Shown here: positions 44,848 to 55,223 of the stretch, piece by piece
Layout: each line of letters begins with the position of its first letter
How positions within the stretch are numbered: position 1 is the first letter of the stretch
Assembly: GCA_037956075.1 (NCBI GenBank)
Contig: CP138327.1
Coordinates: forward strand, 806,001 to 870,000
Origin: Catillopecten margaritatus gill symbiont
GTDB lineage: Bacteria; Pseudomonadota; Gammaproteobacteria; PS1; Pseudothioglobaceae
Direction of reading: 5' to 3'
Length of the DNA: 64,000 bases
Position numbers and translations under genes: made by a program
Notes under the pieces: generated by a model
Databases searched by the model: none
What the model was told of the DNA's origin: nothing
Seen by the model: only the letters and a program-made list of their open reading frames with translations

Positions 44848-45318
44848 TTATAAAGTCTGCGACAATTTTGTCAACATGCCTTGATGTGTTTTCGCGTCAA
44901 CTTCTTTGTCCAAAACTGCATCAACACCTCGCATAACCAAATCAGACACCTGGTCTTTCAATTCGTTACGCACTCGTTGTGATTCTTGCTCAATTTCAGC
45001 ATGTGCCTGTGTTTTGATGCGGTCCGCTTCTTGAGAAGCAACGCCCTTAGCATCTTCAACCATGCCCGACGCTTGTTTCGTCGCATTGGCAATAATTGCC
45101 GCTGCTTGGTCTTTAGACTGGTTAATTGTTTCTTGAGCTTTTTGCTGCGCTTCTTTGTGTTCTGATAAGCCTCGCTCTGCTGCAATCAAACCACTTTCGA
45201 TACGCTTTTTGCGTTCTTCCATCGCCGCTACAATCGGTGGCCATACAAATTTCATGCAAAACCATGTAAACATGGCGAACATGATTAATTGCCCAATCAT
45301 CGTCAAATTAATATTCAT
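44848..45318 (-). CDS. atpF: ATP synthase b subunit
   Basis: Peripheral-stalk subunit, 156 aa. One N-terminal membrane helix ([25 protein letters not shown]) followed by a long charged coiled coil, [26 protein letters not shown] onward. Thirty bp after atpE. Confidence 0.96.
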   Translation of the reverse strand: MNINLTMIGQLIMFAMFTWFCMKFVWPPIVAAMEERKKRIESGLIAAERGLSEHKEAQQKAQETINQSKDQAAAIIANATKQASGMVEDAKGVASQEADRIKTQAHAEIEQESQRVRNELKDQVSDLVMRGVDAVLDKEVDAKTHQGMLTKLSQTL

Positions 45319-45348
45319 AGCTTAAACCCTGCTTATTATACAAATAAT

Positions 45349-45591
<243 letters not shown>

Positions 45592-45626
45592 TTACTCCTT
45601 TTTTTAAAATTTAAAATTAATTACTA

Positions 45627-46505
<879 letters not shown>

Positions 46506-46853
46506 TTATTTTTGCAAAGCCTTGTCTATTAAAAAACTAATTAATCCTAAAACCAACCCAATAATGAGTGCATCGGCGTTTAACTTAAAAACAAAATACC
46601 CTGTTAAAGTCAAACTCACTACAATTGCCATCCGCATTATCACACTGATGACCATCATTCCAACGCCCACTTGAGCACTAATGGTTGTATCTTTTTCTTG
46701 TTTGTTCGTATGTCTATTAATTAACGCTGTGTTAATCAAACCAATTACACCCCCATAACCTGCAGCAAAACCTGCATCTATTGTAGAGAAGTAAGCGAAA
46801 GACACTAACATCACAGCTAATTGAACTACTGGCAATTTATTATTTATCGCCAA
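46506..46853 (-). CDS. atpI: ATP synthase-associated protein AtpI
   Basis: Small four-helix membrane protein at the head of atp operons, proposed to help c-ring assembly or magnesium supply. 115 aa, TTG start at 46853 (MAINNKLPVVQLAVML). Helices about 9-27, 31-48, 62-85 and 88-108. The family is poorly conserved; position before atpB is the best evidence. Confidence 0.8.
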   Translation of the reverse strand: MAINNKLPVVQLAVMLVSFAYFSTIDAGFAAGYGGVIGLINTALINRHTNKQEKDTTISAQVGVGMMVISVIMRMAIVVSLTLTGYFVFKLNADALIIGLVLGLISFLIDKALQK

Positions 46854-46885
46854 AACTTCAACACCGCGAACTCACAAAAATCAGA

Positions 46886-46891
46886 ATTATA
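46886..46891 (-). promoter_or_regulatory. Candidate -10 box for the atp operon
   Basis: TATAAT on the minus strand about 33 bp upstream of the atpI TTG, context CGGTATAATTC, the same wording as before sat. The -35 region TTCAAT at 17 bp is weak. Confidence 0.35.
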
Positions 46892-46976
46892 CCGCTTAGA
46901 TAATAAAAATTGAAGGAAATTTTACTGAATTCCCATATTTTTTTATATATTAATAAACAATAATATTCTAATGTAT

Positions 46977-47005
46977 TTGACAATTAAGACAATACGCTTA
47001 ATAAT
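46977..47005 (+). promoter_or_regulatory. Sigma-70-like promoter of the SQR-type gene
   Basis: Perfect -35 TTGACA (46977-46982), a 17-bp spacer, then AATAAT (47000-47005). Ribosome site GAGGAG lies at 47022-47027 before the ATG at 47037. This is the best promoter match in the window. Confidence 0.65.
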
Positions 47006-47036
47006 ACTACCCTTTAAAATTGAGGAGTATCAAAAT

Positions 47037-48323
47037 ATGGCACATATTGTTATTATTGGAGCAAGCACAGGTGGATTACCTTTTGCCTATGATATTAAAA
47101 AAACATTGGGCAAAAACCACGAGGTAACGGTTATTTCTAACAATCCAGATTTTAACTTTATTCCTTCGAACCCGTGGGTAGCCGTAGGTTGGCGCTCTGA
47201 AAGAGATATTAGTTTCCCATTAGAGCCACGACTTAAACGCAAAAACATCAACTTTATTTTAGGCGAAGCCACTGAAATTAAGCCAAATGAAAACCAGGTA
47301 TTAGTTGGTGAGCAAGTAGTTGATTACGATTATCTGGTGTTAGCAACGGGGCCTAAATTAGCCTTTGACGAAGTAGAGGGCTTGGGTCCAGATGGACACA
47401 GTGTTTCTATTTGCACTACTGCTCACTCAGAAATTGCCCGTCAAGAATGGGAAGACTTTTGTGCTAACGGTGGCGGTCCAATTGTTGTAGGTGCTGTGCA
47501 AGGTGCTTCTTGTTTCGGTCCCGCCTACGAGTTTGCTATGATTATGGAAACTGACCTTAGAAAACGCGGCATCCGTGACAAGTGTCCAATCACTTTCGTT
47601 ACCGCTGAACCGTATATTGGACACTTAGGTCTGGGTGGTGTTGGTGACTCTAAAGGTTTATTGGAAAGTGAAATGAGACATCGCCATATTAAATGGCATA
47701 CGAACAGTAAAGTCGCTTCAATCCAAGCCGAAAAAGTAATTGTTCAAAAATGCGACGACAAAGGCGAAGTCATCGACACCATCGAAATTGCCACCGCCCA
47801 CACAATGATGCTACCCGCCTTTAAAGGCGTTGACACCGTCGCTAATTTAAAAGATATTGATTCAGGTTTTGTCAACCCACGCGGTTTCGTTATGGTTAAT
47901 GATAAGCAACAATCCCCCGTCAAAGACAACATTTTCTCAGTCGGTGTCAACATCGCCATCCCACCCGTTGAAGCAACCCCAGTAATGTGCGGTACGCCAA
48001 AAACAGGCTATATGATTGAGTCAATGGTAACCGCTGTGGTCCACAACATCGAAGATATGATTAACGGCAAAGAGCCCTCAAACATCCCAACTTGGAACGC
48101 TGTTTGTATTGCCGATATGGGCGATACAGGCGCTGCCTTTGTTGCCATGCCACAAATTCCACCTCGCAATGTTACCTGGGCAAAGAAAGGTAAAATGATG
48201 CACTTGGCAAAAATTGCTTTTGAAAAATTCTTCATTCGCAATATGAAATCAGGCAACTCAGAGCCAGGTTATCAAAAGTACATCTTTAAAATGCTAGGCA
48301 TTGAGCGCTTAAAAAAGAAATAG
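47037..48323 (+). CDS. sqr: Sulfide:quinone oxidoreductase-type flavoprotein
   Basis: FAD-dependent oxidoreductase expected to oxidise sulfide and reduce quinone at the inner face of the membrane. The ATG at 47037 is chosen because GAGGAG precedes it and it opens directly with AHIVIIGASTGGLPFAYDI, the FAD Rossmann motif. In 428 aa, cysteines fit an SQR redox pair: one in GAVQGASCFGPAYEF and one in EATPVMCGTPKTGYMIE. A C-terminal amphipathic segment with MMHLAKIAFEKFFIRNM could sit on the membrane. Other sulfide-dependent flavoproteins (FCSD-like) are possible; absence of a signal peptide favours SQR. Stand-alone gene with promoter and terminator. Confidence 0.82.
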   Translation: MAHIVIIGASTGGLPFAYDIKKTLGKNHEVTVISNNPDFNFIPSNPWVAVGWRSERDISFPLEPRLKRKNINFILGEATEIKPNENQVLVGEQVVDYDYLVLATGPKLAFDEVEGLGPDGHSVSICTTAHSEIARQEWEDFCANGGGPIVVGAVQGASCFGPAYEFAMIMETDLRKRGIRDKCPITFVTAEPYIGHLGLGGVGDSKGLLESEMRHRHIKWHTNSKVASIQAEKVIVQKCDDKGEVIDTIEIATAHTMMLPAFKGVDTVANLKDIDSGFVNPRGFVMVNDKQQSPVKDNIFSVGVNIAIPPVEATPVMCGTPKTGYMIESMVTAVVHNIEDMINGKEPSNIPTWNAVCIADMGDTGAAFVAMPQIPPRNVTWAKKGKMMHLAKIAFEKFFIRNMKSGNSEPGYQKYIFKMLGIERLKKK

Positions 48324-48334
48324 ACTTCTTTAAT

Positions 48335-48370
48335 CAATAAAAAACCACTTTTTCAAGTGGCTTTTTATTG
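48335..48370 (+). terminator. Terminator after sqr
   Basis: CAATAAAAA-ACCACTT / AAGTGG-CTTTTTATTG form a long stem with a TTTC loop, 12 bp after the stop. Also able to serve transcription coming from the opposite side (recN). Confidence 0.9.
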
Positions 48371-48459
48371 GAGACCTTTGTATAAATATAATCTATAACA
48401 TTGTGTACTTTGTAGCTACTTGAAGTCCAAATATCCTTTTAAAATTGTCACTATTTTTT

Positions 48460-50121
48460 TTATTTACTCAAATTAATCATCTCAGCAGCAGCGGAACGAG
48501 TACTATCGGTAATCGTTGCACCACCTAAAATACGGGCAATTTCATTCACACGCTCATCATCGGGTAGTTGTAACACTGTTGTTTGGGCACCGTCATCTTC
48601 TTGTGATTTTTGCACGCGTAAATGTTGATGCCCAAAGGCAGCGACTTGAGCGAGGTGGGTAATACAGATGATTTGATAATGTTGGCTGAGTTGTTTGAGT
48701 TTTTGCCCGACGACTTCAGCAACGGCACCGCTGATGCCGACATCAACTTCATCAAAAATTAAAGTTGGGGTGTATTCGCTGTCGCTACTGACGACTGAGA
48801 TTGCTAGAGAAATACGGGATAATTCACCACCTGATGCGACTTTTTTTAAGGCTTTGAGTCCGCTACCCATATTGGTTTTGACTAAGAAATCAACATTTTC
48901 GGCACCATTGTAATGCACACCTTCCGCTTTTTTTGGTAAATCCACTTTGAAGACACTACCAGGCATTCCCAGTACTTGCATCGCTTCGGTAACGAGGGTT
49001 GAGAGTGATTTGGCTTTTTCGATGCGTACTTTGCTTAATAATTCGGCTTGTTTGTGATATTGTTTTGTTAAATCGGTTTTTTGCTGTTCCAAACCGTCCA
49101 ATGATGCACCTGCTCCGCCAATTGTGTCTAATTCGGTGGTAATTTTCTCTTTAATTTCAATTAATTCGGTAATTTGACAGGCGTGTTTGCGTGCCAAATT
49201 ATGCAGTTCACCCAGTCGTGCTTCTAAATTTTGCGTGGTTTCTTCATCGAATGACAAACCACTCAAATAATTTGTTAATTCATAAACACTTTCCTGAGTT
49301 TGCACCTGTGCACTTGATAGTAATTCCGCAACAGGCATAAGTTTTTTATCGGTATCAGACGCTTGATTGAGCGCATGACTCAACTGTATCAATTGTGCAT
49401 TTGCCCCCGATTCTTGTTCAAGTTGACTGAGAATACTTGAAGTTTGTTCGATCAAACTGGCGGCATTTGCACTGGTTTTAAAATCACTTTCGATGCTTTC
49501 AAGGTCTGCTTGCACCAATTCCGCGGCTTCTAATTCTTGCAGTTGATGCTGCAATAATTCCTGCTGTTGTTGCTTTAAATCTTGATTATTGCTGAGCTCA
49601 TCAATCTGATTACGCACCGCATTATAGTCCGCCACGATAACATTTAACGATTCACAGGCACTAGAATTTTGTGCATAAGTATCCAGCAAATCCCGCTGTT
49701 GGTCGGGGCGTAATAGCAGTTGATGTTCATTTTGTCCATGCATATCAATCAACAATTCGCCCACGCCTCGTAACACCGACAATGGCACGCTTGCCCCATT
49801 CACAAAAGCCTTTGAACGCCCATCACTGGTAACAATACGACGCAAAATACACTCCCCTTCTTCGTCCAAAGATTGTTCTTTAAGGTAAGTTTGTATTTTT
49901 TGTTGATTTTCCACTTCAAACACTGCACTGACTTCGGCTTTGTCCTTGCCATGACGCACCAGCGTGGAATCGCTGCGATGACCAAGTGCCAAATTTAAAG
50001 CCTGTAAAAGGATGGATTTACCTGCCCCCGTTTCACCCGTTACTGCACTCATTCCCGACTCAAAAGACAAATCGAGTTTTTCTACAACGGCGAGATTTTT
50101 AACGGATAACTGAGATAACAT
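48460..50121 (-). CDS. recN: DNA repair protein RecN
   Basis: SMC-like ATPase in double-strand break repair, 553 aa. N-terminal Walker A GETGAGKSILL around 31-41, a coiled-coil mid-part, and C-terminal LSRISLAI signature with PTLIFDEVDVGISG Walker B. Starts 2 bp after nadK stop, so the two are one transcript, as in many proteobacteria. Confidence 0.96.
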   Translation of the reverse strand: MLSQLSVKNLAVVEKLDLSFESGMSAVTGETGAGKSILLQALNLALGHRSDSTLVRHGKDKAEVSAVFEVENQQKIQTYLKEQSLDEEGECILRRIVTSDGRSKAFVNGASVPLSVLRGVGELLIDMHGQNEHQLLLRPDQQRDLLDTYAQNSSACESLNVIVADYNAVRNQIDELSNNQDLKQQQQELLQHQLQELEAAELVQADLESIESDFKTSANAASLIEQTSSILSQLEQESGANAQLIQLSHALNQASDTDKKLMPVAELLSSAQVQTQESVYELTNYLSGLSFDEETTQNLEARLGELHNLARKHACQITELIEIKEKITTELDTIGGAGASLDGLEQQKTDLTKQYHKQAELLSKVRIEKAKSLSTLVTEAMQVLGMPGSVFKVDLPKKAEGVHYNGAENVDFLVKTNMGSGLKALKKVASGGELSRISLAISVVSSDSEYTPTLIFDEVDVGISGAVAEVVGQKLKQLSQHYQIICITHLAQVAAFGHQHLRVQKSQEDDGAQTTVLQLPDDERVNEIARILGGATITDSTRSAAAEMINLSK

Positions 50122-50123
50122 TG

Positions 50124-50939
50124 TTACAACTTTGCACCCCAGTGCAATTTAGAACGAATAATTTCAAAATAATCATAATCTTGCGGATGCAACAAATGAA
50201 TCTGCCGCTCGTGCTGACTCAGACAAATGTCTTGCCCTGCAACAATCGGTACCGAAGTTTGCCCATCAAAATTCACCGTTGCCCCTTCGTCAGTCTCTTT
50301 AATACGCACCACAATTTCACTTTCACCCGGCACCAAAAGGGGGCGATGGCTCATTGTATGCGGACAAATAGACACCACGCCAATCGCATTCACCCCTGGA
50401 TGCATAATCGGGCCACCACTTGACAGTGCGTAAGCCGTTGAGCCTGTTGGTGTGGTAATAATCAATCCATCGGCTCGTTGATTACTGACAAATTTTCCAT
50501 CAATTGACAAATCAAATTCAATCATCTTTAAAGTTTTTGTTCTGTGCACCACCACATCGTTTAATGCCAAACATTGCCCTAAAACTTTGCCATTTTCTTT
50601 AATTTGACACGATAACAAATGGCGTGGCTCCTCAATATAGTTGCCATTCAAAATTTCTGTTACAATGTTTTGCATTTTGGTCGCTGGTACATCCGCTAAA
50701 AACCCAAGGCGACCTAAATTAATACCTAATATCGGAATTTTTTTATCCACAAAAGTTCGTGCTGTATTCAATAAAGAACCGTCGCCACCGACAACAATAA
50801 TCAAATCCGCCTGCTCACCAATATCATCACCACGCACCACAGTGATGCTTTTTTTCATCAATAAAGCACCCAACTCCTCCGCTTTTTTATCGCTATTAGG
50901 GTCGTTGGGTTTGGTAATAATGCCGATTGTTTTAAACAT
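50124..50939 (-). CDS. nadK: NAD kinase
   Basis: Phosphorylates NAD to NADP. 271 aa with the catalytic GGDGSLLNTAR motif, the NExxxH-like region ALNDVVVHR, and DGLIITTPTGSTAYALSSGGPI, all diagnostic. Divergent from grpE across a 73-bp spacer. Confidence 0.95.
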   Translation of the reverse strand: MFKTIGIITKPNDPNSDKKAEELGALLMKKSITVVRGDDIGEQADLIIVVGGDGSLLNTARTFVDKKIPILGINLGRLGFLADVPATKMQNIVTEILNGNYIEEPRHLLSCQIKENGKVLGQCLALNDVVVHRTKTLKMIEFDLSIDGKFVSNQRADGLIITTPTGSTAYALSSGGPIMHPGVNAIGVVSICPHTMSHRPLLVPGESEIVVRIKETDEGATVNFDGQTSVPIVAGQDICLSQHERQIHLLHPQDYDYFEIIRSKLHWGAKL

Positions 50940-50952
50940 ATTTTAATTACTG

Positions 50953-50982
50953 TTGATTTTTTAAAAATGAACCTTATATAAT
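50953..50982 (+). promoter_or_regulatory. Sigma-70-like promoter of grpE
   Basis: TTGATT (50953-50958), 18-bp spacer, TATAAT (50977-50982), about 30 bp upstream of the grpE ATG. No heat-shock (sigma-32) pattern is evident. Confidence 0.45.
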
Positions 50983-51012
50983 AAGCGAAATATACACGAA
51001 TTGGACATAAAA

Positions 51013-51618
51013 ATGACAAAAAAGAAAACCGAAAATCAAAAAGAAGCAGCGGAAGTGACAAAAGAAGAAGTTGAAAACAAAGAAGAAACAACCACTTCAA
51101 CAGAAAAAAACAGCATTGAAGACGCAATTTTAAACGCCTCTAAAATAGGTGAAAGCGATGATTTACAATCGCAATTAGAAGAAGCGCAGAAATCTGCCAA
51201 AGACAGTTACGACAAAGTGGTGCGTGCCCAAGCCGAAATGGAAAATATGAAACGCCGTAACACCATTGACCTCGGAAACGCCCATAAATTTGCCCTTGAC
51301 AGCTTTGCCAAAGCCTTACTTGAAGTCAAAGACTCATTAACAATGGGGCTAAAAACTGCCAAAGAAGAAAACGCCACCATTGAAAGCATCCTCGAAGGCT
51401 TAGAAATGACCGACAAAGTTTTTCTCTCCACCTTGGAAAAATTTGGCATTGAATCCATCGACCCAACGGGTGAAGCCTTTAACCCAGAATTTCACGAAGC
51501 TGTTACTATGATTCCAATGCCTGACAAAGAGCCTAACTCAGTGTTGGAAGTTGTGCAAGTTGGTTTCACTTTGAACGGTCGCTTGATGCGTCCTGCGATG
51601 GTTGTGGTTGTTCAATAA
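51013..51618 (+). CDS. grpE: Nucleotide exchange factor GrpE
   Basis: Co-chaperone driving ADP release from DnaK. ATG at 51013 is preferred over the TTG at 51001. 201 aa: a low-complexity Lys/Glu/Thr-rich N-terminus, a long helix ([31 protein letters not shown]), and a C-terminal beta wing ending [20 protein letters not shown]. dnaK/dnaJ are not adjacent. Confidence 0.94.
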   Translation: MTKKKTENQKEAAEVTKEEVENKEETTTSTEKNSIEDAILNASKIGESDDLQSQLEEAQKSAKDSYDKVVRAQAEMENMKRRNTIDLGNAHKFALDSFAKALLEVKDSLTMGLKTAKEENATIESILEGLEMTDKVFLSTLEKFGIESIDPTGEAFNPEFHEAVTMIPMPDKEPNSVLEVVQVGFTLNGRLMRPAMVVVVQ

Positions 51619-51632
51619 ATTTTTAAAACTTA

Positions 51633-51641
51633 TGGTATAAT
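51633..51641 (+). promoter_or_regulatory. Extended -10 promoter of adk
   Basis: TGGTATAAT is a perfect extended -10 (TGnTATAAT), 70 bp before the adk ATG, just after the grpE stop. The gap also holds a weak GCCTTT...AAAGGC hairpin (about 51657-51682). Confidence 0.5.
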
Positions 51642-51710
51642 TCTCACTCGTTTTTTTGCCTTTAAACTCTAAAAAAAGGCTAAATTTTATTAACTATTAA
51701 GGAAAACATT

Positions 51711-52349
51711 ATGAAACTAATTCTTCTAGGTGCACCAGGTGCAGGCAAGGGCACTGTTGCTAAATTACTAACTAAAATCGACGGCTCTGTTCAAATCTCT
51801 ACGGGTGATATTTTGCGTGGTGCAGTGGCAGCAGGCACTGAATTGGGCAAACAAGCAGAAGCGGCGATGAAGGCTGGCGACTTGGTCTCTGACGATTTAA
51901 TTATGGGCATTATGGAAGAGCGTTTGCAGGAAGATGATTGTAAATCTGGTTATTTATTAGATGGTTTCCCACGCACTATTCCACAAGCAGAAGCGTTAAA
52001 AGCATTGCTTGCAAAAATGGGCGAAAAATTAGATGCAGCAGTTGAAATAGATGTTGCGCGCGATGTTATCCTTGACCGTTTAACAACTCGTCGTACTTGC
52101 ACAGGCTGTGGTGAGATTTACAATGTTAAATCCAACCCGCCAAAAGTAGAGGGTGTTTGCGACAAGTGTGGCGAGCCAGTCGTTCAACGAGACGATGAAA
52201 CAGAAGAGGCAATCAGTAACCGTTTGAATGTTTATAACGATCAAACTGCGCCTTTAGTGGGTTTCTACAAAGAAGAAGGTTTATTGTTGAGTGTTGAAGC
52301 GACTTCATCTGAATCCGTGATTAATGCAATTCAGGCAAAAATTGGCTAA
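51711..52349 (+). CDS. adk: Adenylate kinase (zinc-LID type)
   Basis: Equilibrates ATP, ADP and AMP; in this organism it would also regenerate AMP for the APS reductase reaction. 212 aa, P-loop GAPGAGKGT (7-15), DGFPRT (84-89). The LID carries RRTCTGCGEIYN...GVCDKCGEPV, four cysteines that likely bind a structural zinc; E. coli Adk lacks them. Ribosome site AAGGA precedes the ATG. Confidence 0.97.
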   Translation: MKLILLGAPGAGKGTVAKLLTKIDGSVQISTGDILRGAVAAGTELGKQAEAAMKAGDLVSDDLIMGIMEERLQEDDCKSGYLLDGFPRTIPQAEALKALLAKMGEKLDAAVEIDVARDVILDRLTTRRTCTGCGEIYNVKSNPPKVEGVCDKCGEPVVQRDDETEEAISNRLNVYNDQTAPLVGFYKEEGLLLSVEATSSESVINAIQAKIG

Positions 52350-52357
52350 TTTGTTAT

Positions 52358-52523
52358 TACCCTAATCCAAAGATAGAAAGTGTGAATATGTCGTTAAGCC
52401 TTGCTATCACAGTGTTTTAAAAAAATCTTAGTGTCACCCAATGGTTCCACGGTGATTTTTTTGAAATACTGTGGTAGTAAGGGTTGGCGTCAGATTTGCA
52501 TTTTCTATTTTTGAATTAGGGTA
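52358..52523. mobile_element. 166-bp MITE-like element with 70-bp inverted arms
   Basis: Left arm 52358-52427 and the reverse complement of right arm 52454-52523 are each 70 bp and align without gaps at 56 of 70 positions; the loop is 26 bp. Most differences are transitions. Ends read TACCCTAAT / ATTAGGGTA. No coding frame. Non-autonomous by size; whether it is mobile or a structured RNA/REP-type repeat is open. A diverged relative of its right arm is at 25155-25290. Confidence 0.7.
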
Positions 52524-52539
52524 TTACTTTAAAATCAAA

Positions 52540-52569
52540 AGTCTGAATATAATGTTCAGACTTTTTTTT
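52540..52569 (+). terminator. Terminator downstream of the adk region
   Basis: AGTCTGAA / TTCAGACT stem around TATAATG, followed by eight T. It ends adk transcription past the inverted-repeat element and lies 33 bp before the ada start. Confidence 0.85.
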
Positions 52570-52601
52570 GCCTCTCCCTTAACTACTTTGTCATTAAACC
52601 A

Positions 52602-53544
52602 ATGAAACAAGAACTTTTTAACGCATTATTAAAAAAGGACAAGGCTTATGTTGGCAGATATTATGCCGCCATCAAAACGACAGGAATTTTTTGTAAAATG
52701 GATTGTAATTGCAAAAAACCTTTGTATGAGGATACGATTTTTTTCAAAAGTATAAAAGGCGTGTGTGGAGGAAGGATTTAGACCTTGCAAAATGTGTCGC
52801 CCTTTGTCTTCTGAATTTGACAATGAGACCTATATTTATGAGTACATTCGTTGGTTAGAAAAAAATCAATTTCCTGATAAATCGTATAGAAAACACCCTA
52901 TTTCTTCATTAGAATATTTAACAAAAATCAAAAAAGATTTCCAAAAAGCAATTGGGATTTCGTTAGGAAAATACATCAGGATAAAAAGAGTTAATCATAT
53001 TTTAGAAAATGATACTTCCGAACAAAAGCATCCAAATAAAATATTTTTTAACCGTCTCTTAACGCCGATTGGTGAAATGATTTTTTGTTATACTGATGAG
53101 CAATTGCATTTACTCGAATTTGTTGATAGAAGGATGTTGGAGACAGAATTACAACTTTTAAAAGATAAATTAAAAGGGTTTTTTGTTAAAAAACAATCTA
53201 AATTTTCAAACAAAGTATTAAAACAAATGGAGGAATATTTTGATAAAAGTAGAACTTCATTTTCAATAGATTTAGGTTTGATTGGCACAGATTTTCAAAA
53301 AAATGCATGGGGCGCTCTTATAAATATACCCCATGGAACAACAATGAGTTATAAGGAACAAGCAGATTATTTAAACAATCCGTCGGCTGTTCGTGCAATT
53401 GCGAGTGCAAATGGTAAAAATATGATTGCAATCATTGTCCCCTGCCATCGTGTGATTGGTAGTGATGGAAAAATGGCAGGGTATGGGGGTGGAATTGAGA
53501 GGAAAAAATACCTTATAAACTTAGAAGGTGGCAATGTCAAATAG
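52602..53544 (+). pseudogene. ada: Ada-like alkylation-response protein, frameshifted
   Basis: Reading from the ATG at 52602 gives an Ada zinc domain: RYYAAIKTTGIFCKMDCNCKKPLYED (reactive and zinc-binding Cys). The frame then closes at a TAG at 52779-52781. The +1 frame continues with EEGFRPCKMCRP, the rest of the same domain, so a one-base insertion lies near GGCGTGTGTGGAGG (about 52759-52772). Downstream are one AraC-like helix-turn-helix segment (KKDFQKAIGISLGKYIRIKRVN) and a full MGMT domain with IVPCHRVIGSDGKMAGYGGG. Corrected length 313 aa, E. coli Ada being 354. A shorter product starting GTG at 52765 (259 aa) would keep MGMT activity but lose half the zinc domain. Overlaps tag. Confidence 0.75.
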
Positions 53545-54103
53545 ATGTGCTTGGACTAACTTAGATAATGTGCTATATGTGAAATACCACGATGAAGAAT
53601 GGGGTGTGCCTACGCATGATGAGCGAGCATTGTTTGAAATGTTGATTTTGGAAGGAGCACAGGCGGGGCTTTCTTGGGAAACTATTTTGAATAAAAGGGA
53701 AAATTATCGAAAGGCGTTTGATAATTTCGACCCGCAGAAGGTTGCAAAATATGACAATGATAAACAAAATGAATTGTTGCAAGATGCGGGCATTGTTCGT
53801 AATCGGCTGAAAATTAAATCAGCGATTCAAAATGCAAAAGCGTTTTTGGAAATTCAAACAGAATTTGGGCGTTTTGATTCTTATATTTGGGGATTTGTAA
53901 ATCATCAAACGATTGTTAATCACTTTGAATCACTGGCTGATCTGCCTGCAAGCACCCAACTTTCAGAGGAAATTTCAAAGGATTTAAAAAAGCGAGGGAT
54001 GAATTTTGTCGGACCTACGATTATTTACGCTTATATGCAGTCCATAGGAATGGTGAATGACCATGAAACGACTTGTTTTAGACATACGCAAGTGTTGCAA
54101 TAA
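53534..54103 (+). CDS. tag: DNA-3-methyladenine glycosylase I
   Basis: Removes 3-methyladenine from DNA. ATG at 53534 overlaps the ada stop; a GTG at 53528 would add two residues. 189 aa with RCAWTNLDNVLYVKYHDEEWGVP at the start, FEMLILEGAQAGLSWETIL, and the C-terminal zinc-type end NDHETTCFRH. Coupling to ada fits an alkylation-repair operon. Confidence 0.93.
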   Translation: MSNRCAWTNLDNVLYVKYHDEEWGVPTHDERALFEMLILEGAQAGLSWETILNKRENYRKAFDNFDPQKVAKYDNDKQNELLQDAGIVRNRLKIKSAIQNAKAFLEIQTEFGRFDSYIWGFVNHQTIVNHFESLADLPASTQLSEEISKDLKKRGMNFVGPTIIYAYMQSIGMVNDHETTCFRHTQVLQ

Positions 54104-54123
54104 TCTGCATAAACGAATATAAT
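54095..54123 (+). promoter_or_regulatory. Promoter candidate of the two-domain thioredoxin gene
   Basis: TTGCAA (54095-54100), 17-bp spacer, TATAAT (54118-54123), with a G-rich ribosome site (AGGGGGAT) at about 54137. The -35 lies in the last codons of tag. Confidence 0.5.
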
Positions 54124-54149
54124 CAACACTACTTATAGGGGGATACACA

Positions 54150-55166
54150 ATGAAAAATCTTAATTTAAAATTTATCGCACTGACTTTTTTGATGTTAGTA
54201 AGTATTATCAATCTACCTGCATCGGCGAAAGAAGGGAAGATTATTGGCGGGGTAACGCATTCGATGTTGCCTTGGTTTAAGGACAGTTTTTTGGAGCTTG
54301 CTGAGGATGTAGATGAGGCGATAGAAAGTAATAAACATGTGCTGTTATTCTTTCATTTGGATGGGTGTCCTTATTGCGACCATATGGTGAAGGAGTTTGA
54401 TAAGCCGTTTTTAAAGGGTTTTATTCAGCAAAACTTTGATGTGATTGCGATTAATATCAAGGGTGATAAGGAGATGGCTTTGAGTGAAGATGAGGTTTCG
54501 ACTGAGAAAGAATTTTCGAAAAAAATTGGGGTGAGATATACGCCAACGATTGTTTTCCTAAACCAAAAAAATGAAGTGGTGGCGAGGACGAATGGTTATC
54601 GAAAGCCTGAGAAACTTAAAAAAATCTTAGACTATGTGTCAAGCAAGGCATATAAAAATACGACTTTAGCAAACTATATTGAACGCACTAAAAAGGTGGG
54701 GAATTATCAATTACAAAGTCATTCTATGTTTAAAAAAATGACTGATTTTTCTGCGATTAAAACCCCATTAGCTGTGATTTTTGAAGACAGTAATTGCAGT
54801 GCTTGTGCATATTTTCACAACAACACACTGAAAAATAAAGCGGTTATCAATGAATTTAATGCGTTTAATGTAGTGCGTCTTGATGCGGATTCTACGCAGG
54901 CTATTATTGATAATAAAGGCAATAAGACCACACCAAAAGACTGGGTGAAAAAGCTTAAACTTAATTATCGCCCAGGTATTATTTTGCTTAACGAAGGCAA
55001 TGAAATTAGTCGTATTGATGGATTCTTATATACTTTTCATTTCAAAGAAGTATTGCGTTTTGTTAGTGGTCGCTTTCAGCAAGAATTTGCAACTTTCGGG
55101 GATTATCTTGCGTATAGACAAAAGGAATTACTTGCACAAGGAATTGATATTGACATCAGTAAATAA
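54150..55166 (+). CDS. Secreted protein with two thioredoxin-like domains
   Basis: 338-aa periplasmic protein. Signal peptide MKNLNLKFIALTFLMLVSIINLPASA. Domain one has CPYC (73-76) with cis-Pro in VRYTPTIVFL (about 128-137). Domain two has CSAC (216-219) with a Pro-containing strand YRPGIILLNEGNE. Both sites can be redox-active. This resembles SoxW/thioredoxin-like reductases of sulfur oxidisers. Placed 57 bp before dsbD, its likely electron supplier; a role in keeping periplasmic Sox or cytochrome thiols reduced is inference. Confidence 0.8.
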   Translation: MKNLNLKFIALTFLMLVSIINLPASAKEGKIIGGVTHSMLPWFKDSFLELAEDVDEAIESNKHVLLFFHLDGCPYCDHMVKEFDKPFLKGFIQQNFDVIAINIKGDKEMALSEDEVSTEKEFSKKIGVRYTPTIVFLNQKNEVVARTNGYRKPEKLKKILDYVSSKAYKNTTLANYIERTKKVGNYQLQSHSMFKKMTDFSAIKTPLAVIFEDSNCSACAYFHNNTLKNKAVINEFNAFNVVRLDADSTQAIIDNKGNKTTPKDWVKKLKLNYRPGIILLNEGNEISRIDGFLYTFHFKEVLRFVSGRFQQEFATFGDYLAYRQKELLAQGIDIDISK

Positions 55167-55223
55167 TTTATTTATTCTCACTAATAGCGTATAACATAGT
55201 GAAATATATTTAAGGAAAAAACC

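Noticed and set aside
46971-47036. Upstream extension of the SQR-type protein (MYLTIKTIRL...)
   Set aside because: It includes the TTGACA promoter region, and a GAGGAG ribosome site stands before the ATG at 47037, which begins the FAD motif.
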